A DNA stretch of 64,000 nt, taken from Emydura subglobosa. Taxonomy: Eukaryota; Chordata; Testudines; Chelidae. The stretch is from the NCBI GenBank assembly GCA_007922225.1, contig ML680037.1, positions 2,462,876 to 2,526,875 on the forward strand, written 5' to 3'. The notes beneath the pieces are model-generated. The model saw nothing but the letters and a program-made list of their open reading frames with translations. It was not told the DNA's origin and did no database searches. Below are positions 1 through 9,937 of the stretch, piece by piece; positions within the stretch are counted from its first letter, which is position 1; each line of letters opens with the position of its first letter. The position numbers were made by a program, and so were the translations under genes.

Positions 1-312
1 TTTGACTTCCTGTACACTCACCGTACCCCGGGGACACTGGTTGTAGACGCTGTCAACCAGCGCGACTGACAGGGTGGCCAGGGCAACACCCCTAAAGATA
101 AAGACAGCAAGAAGCTGGACCTCTTTGGCCGTAAGGTGTACTCCACCGCGGCACTACAGCTACGCGTCGCTAACCACCAGGCGCTCCTGGGGAGGTATAA
201 CCTCAACCTGTGGTCCTCGCTGCAGAGGTTCCAGTTGGGGTTGCCACCAGATCAGGCCGCGGACTGCCACTGTGACCCAGGAAGGAGCGGCAGTGGCAAA
301 CGCGGCATTACA
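1..312 (+). pseudogene. DIRS gag-like ORF, 3' part (copy A)
   Basis: Frame 1 reads as the C-terminal part of the DIRS first ORF, with a block (KKLDLFGRKVYS, then NHQALLGRYNLNLW) that has counterparts in copies B, C and D. A TGA interrupts it at 67-69. Near 240-285 the similarity moves to frame 2, where EGAAVANAAL lines up with ESKTVARASL of copy B, so there is also a frameshift. The segment then runs into the N gap. By analogy with other DIRS elements the product would be a nucleic-acid-binding structural protein, but this copy is broken. Confidence 0.7.
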
Positions 313-412
313 NNNNNNNNNNNNNNNNNNNNNNNNNNNNNNNNNNNNNNNNNNNNNNNNNNNNNNNNNNNNNNNNNNNNNNNNNNNNNNNNNNNNNNNN
401 NNNNNNNNNNNN
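313..412. other. assembly gap of 100 N
   Basis: Exactly 100 N, the usual placeholder for a gap of unknown size. The left flank ends in gag and the right flank resumes in the reverse transcriptase palm. In copy B the matching positions (about 6717 and 7545) are roughly 0.8 kb apart, so the true missing sequence is probably much longer than 100 bases. Confidence 0.98.
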
Positions 413-828
413 CGTCTCAGACAAAGTGTATGAAGTGTATGGCGGTGGTAGTGGCCTATCTCTTCCGCAAGGGGGTCCAGATCTTCCCATACCGGGATAA
501 CTGGCTGATCCGGGGCAAGTCCAGGGCCCACGTGAGGAACAGCCTAGCATTCACCTGTGCGACATGCACCAAACTGGGGCTGCTCATCAACGAGCAGAAG
601 TCCACGCTCACCCCGGTGCAGCGCATAGAGTTCGTAGGGGCCACCCTAGATGCCACCCAGGCCAGAGCCTTCCTCCCACGACCTCGATTCGAGACCATGG
701 CCGCCATAATTACCGATTTACGCAGGTCCCCCACGACGACAGCCAGGCACTGCCTTCAGCTGTTGGGACATATGGCGGCATGTACGTATGTGGTGAGGCT
801 GGCTCACCTCAAGTTCAGGCCTCCCTAA
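413..828 (+). pseudogene. DIRS reverse transcriptase, C-terminal part (copy A)
   Basis: Frame 1 encodes the palm and thumb region of a DIRS reverse transcriptase: KCMAVVVAYL, the region around the active site, then GLLINEQKSTLTP and HCLQLLGHMAAC. The active-site tetrad, YLDD in copy E, reads YRDN here (490-501), so one catalytic aspartate is lost. A 9-base unit is repeated in tandem just after the gap (near 423-440). The frame closes at a TAA (826-828) that interrupts what continues as RNase H in the same frame. The enzyme would copy the element RNA into DNA in a gag particle; this copy should be inactive. Confidence 0.85.
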
Positions 829-1785
829 GGGTGGTTGGCCTCGGTATACATACCAGCCAGACATTCACTAAACAGGGTGGTCATGGTTCCCACCCAGGTA
901 TTGTCCTTCCTGGACTGGTGGAGGAACCCGGAGGAGGTTCTGAGCGGTGTCCCCTTCAGAGACTTGGCTCCTTCAGTGACTCTAATAACGGACACCTCAG
1001 ATGTGGGATCGGGGGCCCACATCAGCAAAGACCTGAGCACCCAGGGGCTCTGGTCACCGGAAGAAAGAACTCTCCATATCAATGTCAGGGAGCTCAGGGC
1101 AGTCCGCTTGGCCTGCAAGGTCTTCCTCAGGTTCCTGAAGGGCAGGATGGTTCAGGTCCTCACGGACAATACGGCAGCCATGTTCTATATGAACAGGCAG
1201 GGGGGAGCGCACTCCTCGGCTCTTTGCCAGGAGGCTACTCGACTTTGGGACTTTGCTGTGAGGCACGACTTCCACATCTCTGCCTCTCACCTCCTCGGGG
1301 TCAGGAATGGCGAGGCGGACCGCCTCAGCAGGTCGTTCTCACCCCGCCATGACTGGTCACTGCACCCGGAGGTGGTGACTTCAATTTTCCAGAAATGGGG
1401 GGTTCCCCAACTTGACCTGTTCACGTCGTCCTGGAACAGGAAGTGCCCGAGGTTCTGCTCGCTCCGGGGTCGTGAGCTGGGCTCCCTCTCCGACGCATTC
1501 CTTCTAGACTGGACGGGGACCCTCACGTATGCGTTTCCCCCCATCCCGCTCCTACCCAAGGTCCTCTTGAAAATCAAGAGGGACAGAGCGGACATGATAC
1601 TGATTGTGCCAGCTTGGCCGCGGCAGCACTGGTACAGCATGCTGCTCAACCTGTCCATTGATCCGCCGCTCCCGCTCCTGAAGCGCTACGACCTGCTCTC
1701 CCAGCACCAGGGTTGCCTGCTGCACCCGGACCTGGGCTCCCTCCATCTGATGGCGTGGAGACTGTGGCTGACGGAGGGAGAAAGA
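829..1785 (+). pseudogene. DIRS RNase H and methyltransferase-like region (copy A)
   Basis: Frame 1 is open from 829 to 2439. RNase H signatures are visible: TLITDTSD (first acidic residue, codon 991-993), HINVRELRAVRLA with the glutamate, VLTDNTAAMFYMN, and GEADRLSRSF near its end. It removes RNA from the RNA-DNA hybrid during reverse transcription. From about 1405 follows the block characteristic of DIRS elements between RNase H and recombinase (QLDLFTSSWNRK, YAFPPIPLLPKVLLKIK, ILIVPAWPRQHW). In the DIRS literature this is compared with phage-type adenine methyltransferases; whether it has activity here is unknown. No stop falls inside this part. Confidence 0.85.
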
Positions 1786-2808
1786 GCCTGCTCCATACAG
1801 GTCCAGCAGGTTCTGCTGGGCAGCAGAAAACCTTCCACCCAGGTGATGTACCAGGCCAAGTGGAAGCTTTTTACCTGTTGGGCGGAGTCCCGGGGTATCC
1901 CACCGAGCTGTTTGCCCATACAGGCGATTTTGGAGTACCTGCTCCATCTAAAGCTACAGGATCTAGCACTGGCCTCCCTGAAGGTGCACCTGGCGGCTGT
2001 CTCAGCCTTCCACCAGCCAATGGAAGGACGATCCCTGTTCTCTCACCCCATGTCAGTCAGGTTCCTCAAGGGGGTGGAGAGGCTATACCCGCAGGTCTGT
2101 GACCCGGTGCCTCCCTGGGATTTGAACCTGGTCCTCACCATGTTGACAGGACCCCCCTTCGAGCCCATAGCTACATGCCCGCTGCTCGTCCTCTCTTGGA
2201 AGGTAGCCTTCCTGGTGGCCATTACATCGGCTAGGAGGGTCTCCGAGATAAAAGCATTGACCTCAGAGCCCCCCTACACGGTCTTCTATAAAGATAAGGT
2301 CCGACTGAGGCCCCACCCGGCGTTCCTGCCTAAGGTGGTGTCTCATTTTCACTATAACCAGGATATCTTCCTCCCCATGTTTTTTTCTAAACCACACGGT
2401 TCGGAGGAGGAGTGGAGATGGCATTCGCTGGATGTCAGATGAGCCTTGGCCTTCTATATCGAGCGGACCAGGCCGTTCCGGAGATCAACGCAGCTGTTCG
2501 TGGCAGTGGCGGACCGGATGAAAGGCTCACCTGTCTCCACCCAGCGCATCTCCACCTGGATCAGCGCCTGTATTAAAACATGCTACGAGCGGGCGAAGGT
2601 GCCGCTTCCAGGACCTGTGACAGCGCACTCAACCAGAGCTCAGGCCTAATCCACGGCCTTCCTGGAATGAGTGCCCCTGCAGGACATCTGCAGAGCAACG
2701 ACCTGGTCGTCGGTCCACACCTTCGCATCTCTCTATGCCATTGTGCAGCAGGCGAGAGAGGACACAGGCTTTGGCAAGGCTGTGCTGGCAACAGCGGCTC
2801 AACGCTGA
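1786..2808 (+). pseudogene. DIRS tyrosine recombinase (copy A)
   Basis: This is the integrase of the element. The N-terminal core-binding part begins near ERACSIQVQQVLLGSRKPST. The catalytic part has SARRVSEI (catalytic Arg codon 2236-2238), HSTR (His 2626-2628, Arg 2635-2637), Trp at 2704-2706 and the Tyr nucleophile at 2734-2736, all present. The frame is broken by TGA at 2440-2442 (Trp in copy E), TAA at 2647-2649 and TGA at 2668-2670, and closes at 2806-2808. The residue before the Tyr is Leu, where copy E has His. With three internal stops this copy is dead, although the catalytic residues are otherwise legible. Confidence 0.88.
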
Positions 2809-2835
2809 CTCCTACCCACCTCCAAGGTATGGCTA

Positions 2836-2946
2836 TTTAATCACCTATATTGTAATGGATATGAGCAATCCCTCGAAGAGAGAAAACAAGGTTACTTAAC
2901 AGTAACTTGTTCTTCAAGATGTGTTGCTCATATCCATTCCACACCC
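2836..2946. repeat. DIRS internal complementary hairpin (copy A)
   Basis: Bases 2841-2877 copy the start of the right terminal repeat in direct orientation. Bases 2883-2940 are close to the reverse complement of the right end (3119-3176). The two parts also pair with each other (GGATATGAGCAA against TTGCTCATATCC), making a hairpin. DIRS elements use such an internal complementary region to join their ends into a circular DNA intermediate before recombinase-mediated insertion. Confidence 0.85.
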
Positions 2947-3037
2947 ACCCTCTGTCCCCACTCTCTGAGTTGGCAGAAAGAAGGGACTGAGGGCCCGCGG
3001 GGTCAGCAGCGCCCTATGTACCGCGGCATGAGCGCGG

Positions 3038-3056
3038 CACTCCAGGGGGCGCCTGA
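3038..3056 (+). promoter_or_regulatory. CTCF-like motif in DIRS 3' untranslated region (copy A)
   Basis: The core CCAGGGGGCGCC fits the central part of the vertebrate CTCF consensus (YAGRKGGCRS). The same motif occurs at the equivalent place in copy E (30755-30772). Binding is not shown by sequence alone. Confidence 0.4.
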
Positions 3057-3109
3057 GCCGACCCTACGGGCTTGCTAAGGGAAAAAAGTTCCGGGAATCT
3101 GTGCACACA

Positions 3110-3177
3110 CCTATATTGGAATGGATATGAGCAACACATCTCGAAGAACAACAGTTACTGGTAAGTAACCTTGTTTT
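3110..3177. repeat. right inverted terminal repeat of DIRS copy A
   Basis: This stretch begins with CCTATATTGGAATGGATATG and ends near a run of T. It is almost identical to the right end of copy E (30839-30909). Its complement is found in the internal hairpin at 2883-2940 and, in diverged form, at the left ends of copies B and C. No target duplication is expected or seen. Confidence 0.85.
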
Positions 3178-3843
3178 TTAAAAGGAGACTCTCCAGCATC
3201 TAAACATGCCAGCCTGAAGGGTAGGCAGTATGATTGCACTTCCAGGAGGACTGATGAGGCTGGGTCACTGCATGCAAGCAAACCAGTCCGTGATTTTTTT
3301 GGTGCCCTATTCCTGTTGTAAGAGGGTTTCATAGTCAGTCTTTTTTTCCTTCCTCCTCCTCTCACCCTTGAAGAGGAACGGACTAGACTCAGGTCCAGTC
3401 TACTCACAGAAGTTGCAGAGATAACTAAATTGGTTTATTACGCAGTTCAGTTAAATGAGTGAAACCCTCTTTATCCAGCAGCTGAACACTTTGCAGCTGC
3501 TTAGCCTCTGTGGTTCTGCTCCTGGTGTATCAATACAAGAAACTTGGGTATCTCTAGGGGAGGGAGTTCATTCTTGGAACAAACAGATTGTTTTTGTCAT
3601 ATCATCTGGTTTGATGGGGGAGACACTGCCATGCCAGCAAGTAAAAATATCTATAAATTCCAGTGCACCTAATTTCTGTGTAACTTTTCAATGAGATGAC
3701 AATATTTCCTAATAAGAATAGCATCTGAAACTTTCAATTAATATGTTGCCGTTAGTGAAACTTGAAATTACTTGAAATATATGAAATTTTGGAACTATGG
3801 TCTTTTTTTATATACATAGTGGAAATAACTTTTTTCCTTGCAG
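3178..3843 (+). other. presumed intron upstream of the first host exon
   Basis: No repeat family or coding region is recognised here. The last bases before 3844 are pyrimidine-rich and end in CAG, a plausible splice acceptor. A 79-codon open frame at 3455-3694 has no visible domain and is likely chance. Confidence 0.4.
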
Positions 3844-4278
3844 GGTTTTCAGCAAATTACATGTCAGACAGGCAGCGTTCTGCCCAACAACCATATGACA
3901 ACAGAGCGAAAAAGTCTAACATCAGTGGAACATTCATGAAAAAAGATTCACAGGCGGTGAACTTTTCAAAAAACAATGCTACAAATTGGAAACGGGGGAC
4001 ATTTCAATCCACATTTAGAGAATTAAGTAATGAAGAGTCTTTAGAGTCTGCTTCTGCTACTGAAGAGCAATATCCATCCTCTTCTCAAGACATAATGTCC
4101 AATGAAAAATGTTCATCTGCTACTGAGAGAGATGCACCCCAAAACTTTGCTGGCTCTTTGAGAACATCATATGAAAATGATGTCACTACTGAATTTTTCA
4201 ATAGTGTAAGAAATATGGATGTGGGTGAGGTAACAGCTACTCTACAGAAAATAGCAGCCACAAATCCAGCCTTCAGAG
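3844..4278 (+). CDS. internal coding exon of an unnamed host gene
   Basis: An open stretch of 435 bases is bounded by a good acceptor (pyrimidine-rich tract then CAG at 3841-3843) and a donor (AGAG then GTAATC at 4279). It is phase 1 at both ends, so 145 codons are added without changing frame. The peptide is polar and rich in Ser, Asn, Glu and Thr (KKSNISGTFMKKDSQ, SASATEEQYPSSSQDI), so it is probably disordered. It ends in a more ordered segment (FFNSVRNMDVGEVTATLQKI, then AATNPAFR). The downstream exon at 10385-10464 continues in the correct phase. I do not recognise the family and give no symbol. Earlier exons must lie to the left of the window or be undetected. The open frame extends upstream to an ATG at 3762, but the acceptor makes that part intronic. 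Confidence 0.7.
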
Positions 4279-4424
4279 GTAATCCGTTTGTATATGTACA
4301 ATTTAATTTTGTTTGTAGTAATTTTTTTTAAATGATCTTGTTGAAGTGGAGCAAGCTCTACAGGTTAAAGTGTATTTTGTGGATTTATAAGAACAGAGGT
4401 TAACCAGATAATGTTATCTTTGCT

Positions 4425-4476
4425 TAGTTCTTCTTTGAGTACTTGCTCATGTCCATTCTGATTTAGGTATGTGTGC
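4425..4476. repeat. left inverted terminal repeat of DIRS copy B
   Basis: The segment around GTTCTTCTTTGAG and GCTCATGTCCATTC matches the reverse complement of the right ends of copies A and E (TTCTTCGAGATGTG, GCTCATATCCATTCC) with scattered differences. It is followed by the 5' leader of the element. Confidence 0.7.
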
Positions 4477-4774
4477 GCACCATATGCACCGGTGCCAGAA
4501 AACTTTTTCCCCTAGCAGTATGTGTAGGGCCAGCTCTAGCGCCCTCTGCGGCGGTGTGTGTATGTGCTCGCATATATGGTGCTGCCGGCCCCCTCCCTCT
4601 CAGTTCCTTCTTACCACCCATGACAGTGCTGGAACAACTCTACTGCTCTCGCAAATTTCCGTTCTTCCCTAGTAGTTTAGTTGTTTTTTAGTGTATGTAG
4701 TTGTTGAAAGTAGTTCTTAAGAAGTAGTTTACTAATCTTTAGCTAGTTAGTTAGCAAGTTTTTAGGGTTGCGGT
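4477..4774 (+). promoter_or_regulatory. DIRS 5' leader (copy B)
   Basis: Non-coding leader between the left terminal repeat and the gag start. It includes a pyrimidine-rich stretch (CTCTCAGTTCCTTC) that recurs in copy C (about 15385-15410), and a TAGT-rich tract just before the ATG that recurs in copy D (22320-22385). Promoter activity of the leader is expected for the family but no specific element can be named. Confidence 0.4.
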
Positions 4775-7100
4775 ATGCCCTGGTCCCCAGGGTTTAAGCC
4801 CTGCGCTTTGTGCAAGAAGCAATTGCCATTGAGCGACCCGTATCAGAGTTGCTTGAAGTGCCTGGGGGAAGCCCACGTCTCTGAGAAGTGTAAAATCTGT
4901 AAGGGCTTTCACCCGCGAGCTAATAAAGACCAGGACATTAGACTTAAGGCCCTTCTGATGGAGGCGGCACTCAGGCCAGCATTGGAGCTGTGTTCAGACT
5001 CGGGACCGAGTACCGTGACATCAACAAGAAGCACTCCTCTGGTGTCTGAGTTGCCTCAACACCGTTTGGCGTCCCTGGTGCCAAAGAAGCGGCAGAAGAA
5101 AGCACGCTCTGGGAAGGAGTACTCACCTCACCGAAGTTGGTTAAGGAAAGTTCGGGGAAGCCGGAGTCAGCCCAGAGAGGGTCTCCGCCTATGCGAGTGT
5201 TGAGCCCAGCACCCCTGCTGCTGCCGACTCTGGGGAACATCAGAGGCCCATGTCACCTATTGCTCCATTCCACACCTGAGGTGTTCCAGGCGATGAAGGG
5301 CCCGTTGGCCATGCCGGTGCTGCCTACCCCTTCAGGAGGGTAGGCCTTTCTACCAAGGTGCGGACAGCCCAGCTGGAGGTCTATCTAAGGGGAAGCCAGC
5401 ACAGCGCCCCCCATCAACCAGTTGCCGCTCGCCAGCCTTGTGTCAGTCGTCTGGGTCTTGGCACCGATTTCCGGAACCGTGCCTAGAGACTACAGGAGCA
5501 TCTTGATCTCCGGACACTGGGTGCCAGTCCCCGGAGTGCTGGCACCGAGTGCCGGCGTCGGTCTTTGGAGCCCTGTAGCTCTCAGAGCCTGAGGCACCGC
5601 AAGTCTCTGGCACACAGCCAGTCACTGGAGCCTCAGCATCGCCCAAGTCCATATAGAAAGCGGTCAAGACAGAGCCAACGCTCTGGGTCTCAGCACCGCT
5701 CCCTGATGCCCGAACCCCAATGTACCAAAGCAGAGAATCATATGGCATCGGCCGCCCCATGGTCGTCAGAGTATACCTCCTTGGAGTCGGGGGAAGAGAT
5801 CATTGCTCCCCCAAAGGTGCAGGCTACGAAATCCCCTGTGATCTTCCCCATGCCACTGCAGATGGGAGGGTGGCCTCAAGGCCAATGGTCTGGACCCTGG
5901 CAGTACTGGAACCCCTGGGGCTTCCCTCACTCTGCGGTGCCTTACCTGATTTGATCAGTGGGAACCTTGGTGCTGCACTCGTCTAAAGGCCCGACCATGG
6001 TGCCAGCCTTAGAAGTTGACTCGGAGCATGAGGAATCGCTCTCGGGAAGCCCATTAGTGACCACCCTGACCAGGGAAGAGACTTTAACTGCCCCCCAGCT
6101 ACCAGCCTCTTCCTCGTCCTCACCAGATGAGGCAGTAGCAGGCCCTTCTCACGCTGCCCCTCTGGATGACTACAGACTGCACCAGGAATGGTTAAAACGG
6201 GTAGCAGCTAATCTGGGCCTCAAGATGGAGCTTAAAGAGCCAGGTGACGAACTTTTTGGCATTCTGGCTTCCGCTGCTCCTTCCAGTGTGGCCCTCCCAA
6301 TGCATGAAGGGGTAGTGAAGCCGGCTAAGGCTTTGTGGCAGATCTCCGCATCTCTGCCCCCCACATCCAAGTGGGCAGAGAAAAAATACTGTGTGCCCAC
6401 CAAAGGCTACAAATACCTGTATACCCATCCCTGGTTCATTAGTAGTCACGGCAACCAACGAGCGAGACATGCAAGGGCAAATGAGCTCGACACCAAAGAA
6501 TAAAGGGGCCAAAAAGATGGATTTATTTGGTCAAAAAATTTACTCAACAGCCAGCCTGTAGCTGAGGGTGTCTAATCAGCAGGCATTGCTAGGTAGATAC
6601 CACTTTAACATCTGGCAATTGCTGGAAAAGTTCGCTGACTCCCTCCGACAGTCCTCCAAGCAAAAGCTCAAGGCAGTCCTGGAGGAGAGTAAAACAGTGG
6701 CCAGGGCTTCCTTGCAGGCAGCCTCAGATGCGGCTGACACAGCAGCACGAGCAATGGCCTCCGTGGTGTCAAATGAGGAGAGCATCCTGGTTCCAGTCGT
6801 CTGGTCTCTTGGCGGAAGTCCATCAGTCCATCCAGGATCTTCCGTTCAATAGGGCTGCTCTATTCGCGGACCAGACTGACTCCAGGCTGCATGGGCTAAA
6901 AGACTCCAGGGCCACGCTACGCCCTTTTGGCCTTTATACCCCATCTTCATCAAGAAGACACTTTAGGCCCTCGCAGCATCATCTCTTTGAAGGCCAGTCC
7001 AAAGGGGAGCCCTATAAGAGAAGAAATAAGGACTATAAGTGCCACCGGGGCAATTCACCTACACCGGTTTTGAAGACAGGGCCCAGCCACCATTCTTTAG
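4775..7100 (+). pseudogene. DIRS gag-like ORF (copy B)
   Basis: The start ATG at 4775 opens a frame to 5203 with three Cys pairs, CALC, CLKC and CKIC, spaced like a small zinc-binding module (residues about 11-47), followed by ALLMEAALRPAL. The same module appears in copies C and D. After a frame change come a Ser/Pro-rich region and, from 5958 to 6503, a frame containing LDDYRLHQEWLKRV and KGYKYLYTHPW. Bases 6568-6852 hold QALLGRYHFNIWQLLEKF and DAADTAARAMASVV. At least three frameshifts or stops separate these pieces. The role is inferred to be particle formation or RNA binding by analogy with DIRS ORF1. Confidence 0.72.
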
Positions 7101-7329
7101 GTGAAAAACTAAGTTTTTAAGGTGTGCCTGGGGGCGACCCAATAGTCAATACCCAAGATCCAGTTTCCCAACTGTTCTCCTCCCGCCTTGTCTCTTTTCT
7201 CTTGGCCTGGAGGGCCATTACATTGGACCGTTGGGTGTTAAACATAGTGGCTGGTGGTTACATCCTGCTGTTCACCTCAATCCCATCCCCTTCCCTGTCC
7301 CTCTTCAGGGACCCCTCCCACGAGCAAAT

Positions 7330-8020
7330 CCTTATCCAAAGTTAAAAATTTCGTATGGTCTCCCTAGCGCAATCATTCCTTCACTGGATCCGGGTGACTG
7401 GTTCACCACCCTTGATTTAAAGGATGCTTATTTTCATATCACGATTTTCCCAGGCCATAGGAGGTTCCTGCAGTATACAGTGGACTCTCGACACTACCAG
7501 TTTACAGTTCTCCCATTTGGCCTTTCCACTGCTCCTCATGTGTTCACCAAATGTATGGTGGTAGTCGCGGCCCATCTCAGGTACAGGGGAGTTCAGGTGT
7601 TTCCCTCAGTGACTGACTCATCAAAGGTCATCCCAGGGGGCAGGTCCAATGCAGCAACAGCATTGTAAGAAACACATGTTGGTTGCTGGGCCTGCTGATA
7701 AACTAACAGAAATCAGTACTTACACCAGTCCAGAGAATAGAGTTTACAGGGGCAGTCCTAGACTCCATTCAAGCCAAAGTGCCCAAGGCCAAGTTTCTAG
7801 CAATGACAGAGCTCATAGCCAGCCTAAGGTCCCACCCCCTGACCATATGCCTCAGCCTTCTGGGACACATGGCGACATGCACATATGTAGTGAGGTACAC
7901 CAGGCTTCACCTTCGACTGCTCCAACTGTGGCTAGCAACAGTTTACTCCCCATCCAGGCACTCCCTGGATGGGGTTTTCACGATCCTTCCCCCCACATAC
8001 TCACCTCCCTATCCTGATGG
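7330..8020 (+). pseudogene. DIRS reverse transcriptase (copy B)
   Basis: The frame beginning near 7340 gives AIIPSLDPGDWFTTLDLKDA with the motif A aspartate intact, then YQFTVLPFGLSTAPHVFTKC. The YLDD region near 7600-7620 is scrambled by small indels (FPSVTDSS), so the active site is lost. Thumb sequence resumes in another frame as HPLTICLSLLGHMATCTYVV (about 7830-7895). The methionines in this region are not real starts. The family's usual arrangement places this enzyme directly upstream of RNase H, as seen here. Confidence 0.78.
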
Positions 8021-8700
8021 ATGAGCCCTCATCAAGTGCTAAGGGAGGTGCCTTTCGAAGCTCCGAGACCGATGCTGTCCTTGGTCTCAGATGCCTTGGA
8101 TGTGGGATGGGGGGGCCCATCTCGGCGCTCTACAGACTCAGGGACTTCGGTCCAGGGAGGAGCTAGCTCTTCATATAAATGTCAGAGAGCTCAGAGCCAT
8201 CAGACTGGCCTGCGAGGTGTTCCTTCCACCCCTGTCCGGCAAGGTAGTATGGGTCCTCATGGACAATACAGCAGCAAGGTGCTACATCAACAAGCAAGGG
8301 GGAGCCAGATCCTTACTCTGTGCCGAGAAGCCCTATGTCTCTGGGACCTCTGTGTGGGTCACAACATTCACCTCAAAGCAGTCCACCTGCCAGGTTTGAA
8401 GAACACCCTAACAGATCGTTTGAGCAGATCCTTTTGCTCTTACCATGAGTGGTCACTACGCCAGGAGGTGACTGACCATGTCTTCCAAAGATGGAGGTCT
8501 CGCCAAGTGGACCTCTTCATGATCAAGTAGAACAGGAAATGCATCCACTTCTGCTCTCTCCTGGATGATAGGACAGCTCTCTGACAGATGCTTTCCTCCT
8601 CTTGTGGTCAGGAGGTCTCATGTACGCGTTTCCCCGATACCTCTCGTACACAGAGTTCTTCTGAAAGTCAAAAGAGACAGGGCACAGAGCATCCTGATAG
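8021..8700 (+). pseudogene. DIRS RNase H and methyltransferase-like region (copy B)
   Basis: RNase H pieces are spread over two frames: VSDALDVGWGG (8085-8115), then LHINVRELRAIRLACEVF and VLMDNTAARCYINKQGG (8166-8305). The linker LPGLKNTLTDRLSRSF follows in the other frame (about 8391-8433). QVDLF of the methyltransferase-like block is at about 8505, with a stop soon after, and VLLKVKRDRAQSILIAS follows at 8656-8700. The order matches copy A. Several frameshifts make it non-functional. Confidence 0.75.
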
Positions 8701-8829
8701 CCTCAGCATTGATTTGGAATGTTATGGGAACTCCCGGTAGCTTAGCATTGGCCTCTGCTGTTGTACCTGGACCTCATCTATCAAGACGGGGTTCAGCTGC
8801 TTCCCCCCAACCTGGCCTCCCTGCATCTG

Positions 8830-9567
8830 ACGGCGTGGATGCTTCATGGCTGAACAGGGAAGAGTGTCACTGTTCAGCCCAGGTTCAGAGACTTCTATTG
8901 GAAAGTAGGAAACCTTCCACCAGCGCATCCTATCTAGCAAAATGGAGGTGCTTCAGTTGCTGGGCAACCAGCCAAAATATATCATCGACGAAGTCACCTA
9001 TACAGGTGATCCTGGGCTATCTGCTCCATTTGAAACAGGAAGGCCTAGCCTTTTCGTTGGTCAGAGTCCACCTGGCAGCGATATTGGTCTTTCACCCTCT
9101 GATACAGGACACATCGGTGTTCTCCCACAAGATGGCGAGCCGGTTCCTTAAGGGGCTGGAAAGACTCTTTCCTCCCATTAGAGACCCTCTTCCTCAGTGG
9201 GATTTAAACCTTGTCCTATCCCTACTCACTGCTTCGTCTTTGAAACCATTGGCCTCCTGCACACTCATGCACTTGTCCTGGAAGGTGGCCTTTCTAGTAG
9301 CGATCACCTCTGCACGAAGAGTGTCGGAGATTAAGGCCCTGACGTTGGAGCCCCCTTACAGTGTTCTTCAAGGATAAGGTCCAACTTCACACGCATCCGG
9401 CGTTCCTGCTGAAGGTCGTCTCTCATTTTCATGTCAATCAGGATATCTTCCTGCCAGCATTCTGGCCGAAGCCTCACAGCTTTAATGAAGAGAGACACCT
9501 TCACTCTCTCGATGTGAGAAGGGCTCTAGCTTTCTACATTGATAGGTCCAAACCATTTCGCTGCTAG
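8830..9567 (+). pseudogene. DIRS tyrosine recombinase, truncated (copy B)
   Basis: Frame 3 from about 8850 reads HCSAQVQRLLLESRKPSTSA, a chain like the core-binding part of copies A and E, and then AFLVAITSARRVSEIKALTL with the catalytic Arg. A frameshift near 9355 moves the reading to FFKDKVQLHTHPAFL. The gene ends at FYIDRSKPF (9567), before HxxR, Trp and Tyr, where an unrelated repeat begins. Without these residues no strand exchange is possible. Confidence 0.8.
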
Positions 9568-9937
9568 AAGATTAGAATGTGTGAACAGTGACAAACTGCA
9601 GAGCTGGAACTCATATGCAAACTTGACACAATCAGACTGGGTCTGAATAGGGACTTGGAATGGTTATCTCATTACAAGAAGTAATTGTCACTGTTCACAC
9701 ATTCTCACCTTCTAATCAACGGCTGTGAATAGGCCTCATCTATTTTAATTGAATTGACTTTGTTAGCACTTGCCCTCCCCATTGTTGTGTGTCTTACCCT
9801 TGGATGTATATATATACCTCCTATCTGTGATTTCCATTTCATACATCTGACAATGTGGGTTGCAGCCCACAAAGCTTATGCCCGCAGAAATTTGTTAGTC
9901 TTTAAGGTGCTACAGGACTCTCGTTGTTTTAGCATGT
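9565..9937. repeat. unclassified interspersed repeat with inverted arms
   Basis: The segment abuts the broken end of DIRS copy B. It opens with a roughly 30-base arm (9565-9594) that is repeated inverted at 9685-9714 with three differences. Its 3' part (9841-9934, AAAGCTTATGCC, AAATTTGTTAGTCTTTAAGG) is the same family as the hairpin at 39634-39835. I recall this as a common reptile repeat but cannot name it. Confidence 0.6.

Larger units (their letters stand above)
1..3177 (+). mobile_element. DIRS-type retrotransposon, copy A (left end outside window)
   Basis: The segment carries, in order, the end of a gag-like ORF, an assembly gap, part of a reverse transcriptase, RNase H, a methyltransferase-like block, a tyrosine recombinase, an internal complementary hairpin and a right inverted terminal repeat. 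That order defines DIRS elements, which integrate through a tyrosine recombinase rather than a DDE integrase and leave no target-site duplication. Frame 1 is used from RNase H to the end of the recombinase, interrupted only by point stops. By eye it is very similar to copy E (27983-30909), so the two belong to one subfamily. It cannot be autonomous as shown, because of the stops and a changed reverse transcriptase active site. Confidence 0.9.
4425..9567 (+). mobile_element. DIRS-type retrotransposon, copy B (3' truncated)
   Basis: This is a second DIRS element with left terminal repeat, gag-like ORF, reverse transcriptase, RNase H, methyltransferase-like block and the first two-thirds of the tyrosine recombinase. 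It stops before the HxxR motif, so the rest of the recombinase, the internal hairpin and the right terminal repeat are missing. The sequence differs substantially from copies A and E, so it is another subfamily. Many stops and frameshifts show it is old. It sits inside a host intron in the sense orientation. Confidence 0.88.

Noticed and set aside
136..828. A single 230-codon open frame running through the N gap
   Set aside because: The frame is continuous only because N codons are read as X. The left part is gag and the right part is reverse transcriptase, with roughly 0.8 kb missing between.
3762..4331. A complete small gene starting at ATG 3762
   Set aside because: The first 82 bases read as an intron end with a clear acceptor at 3843, and the last 53 bases follow a good donor at 4279. 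An internal exon explains it better.
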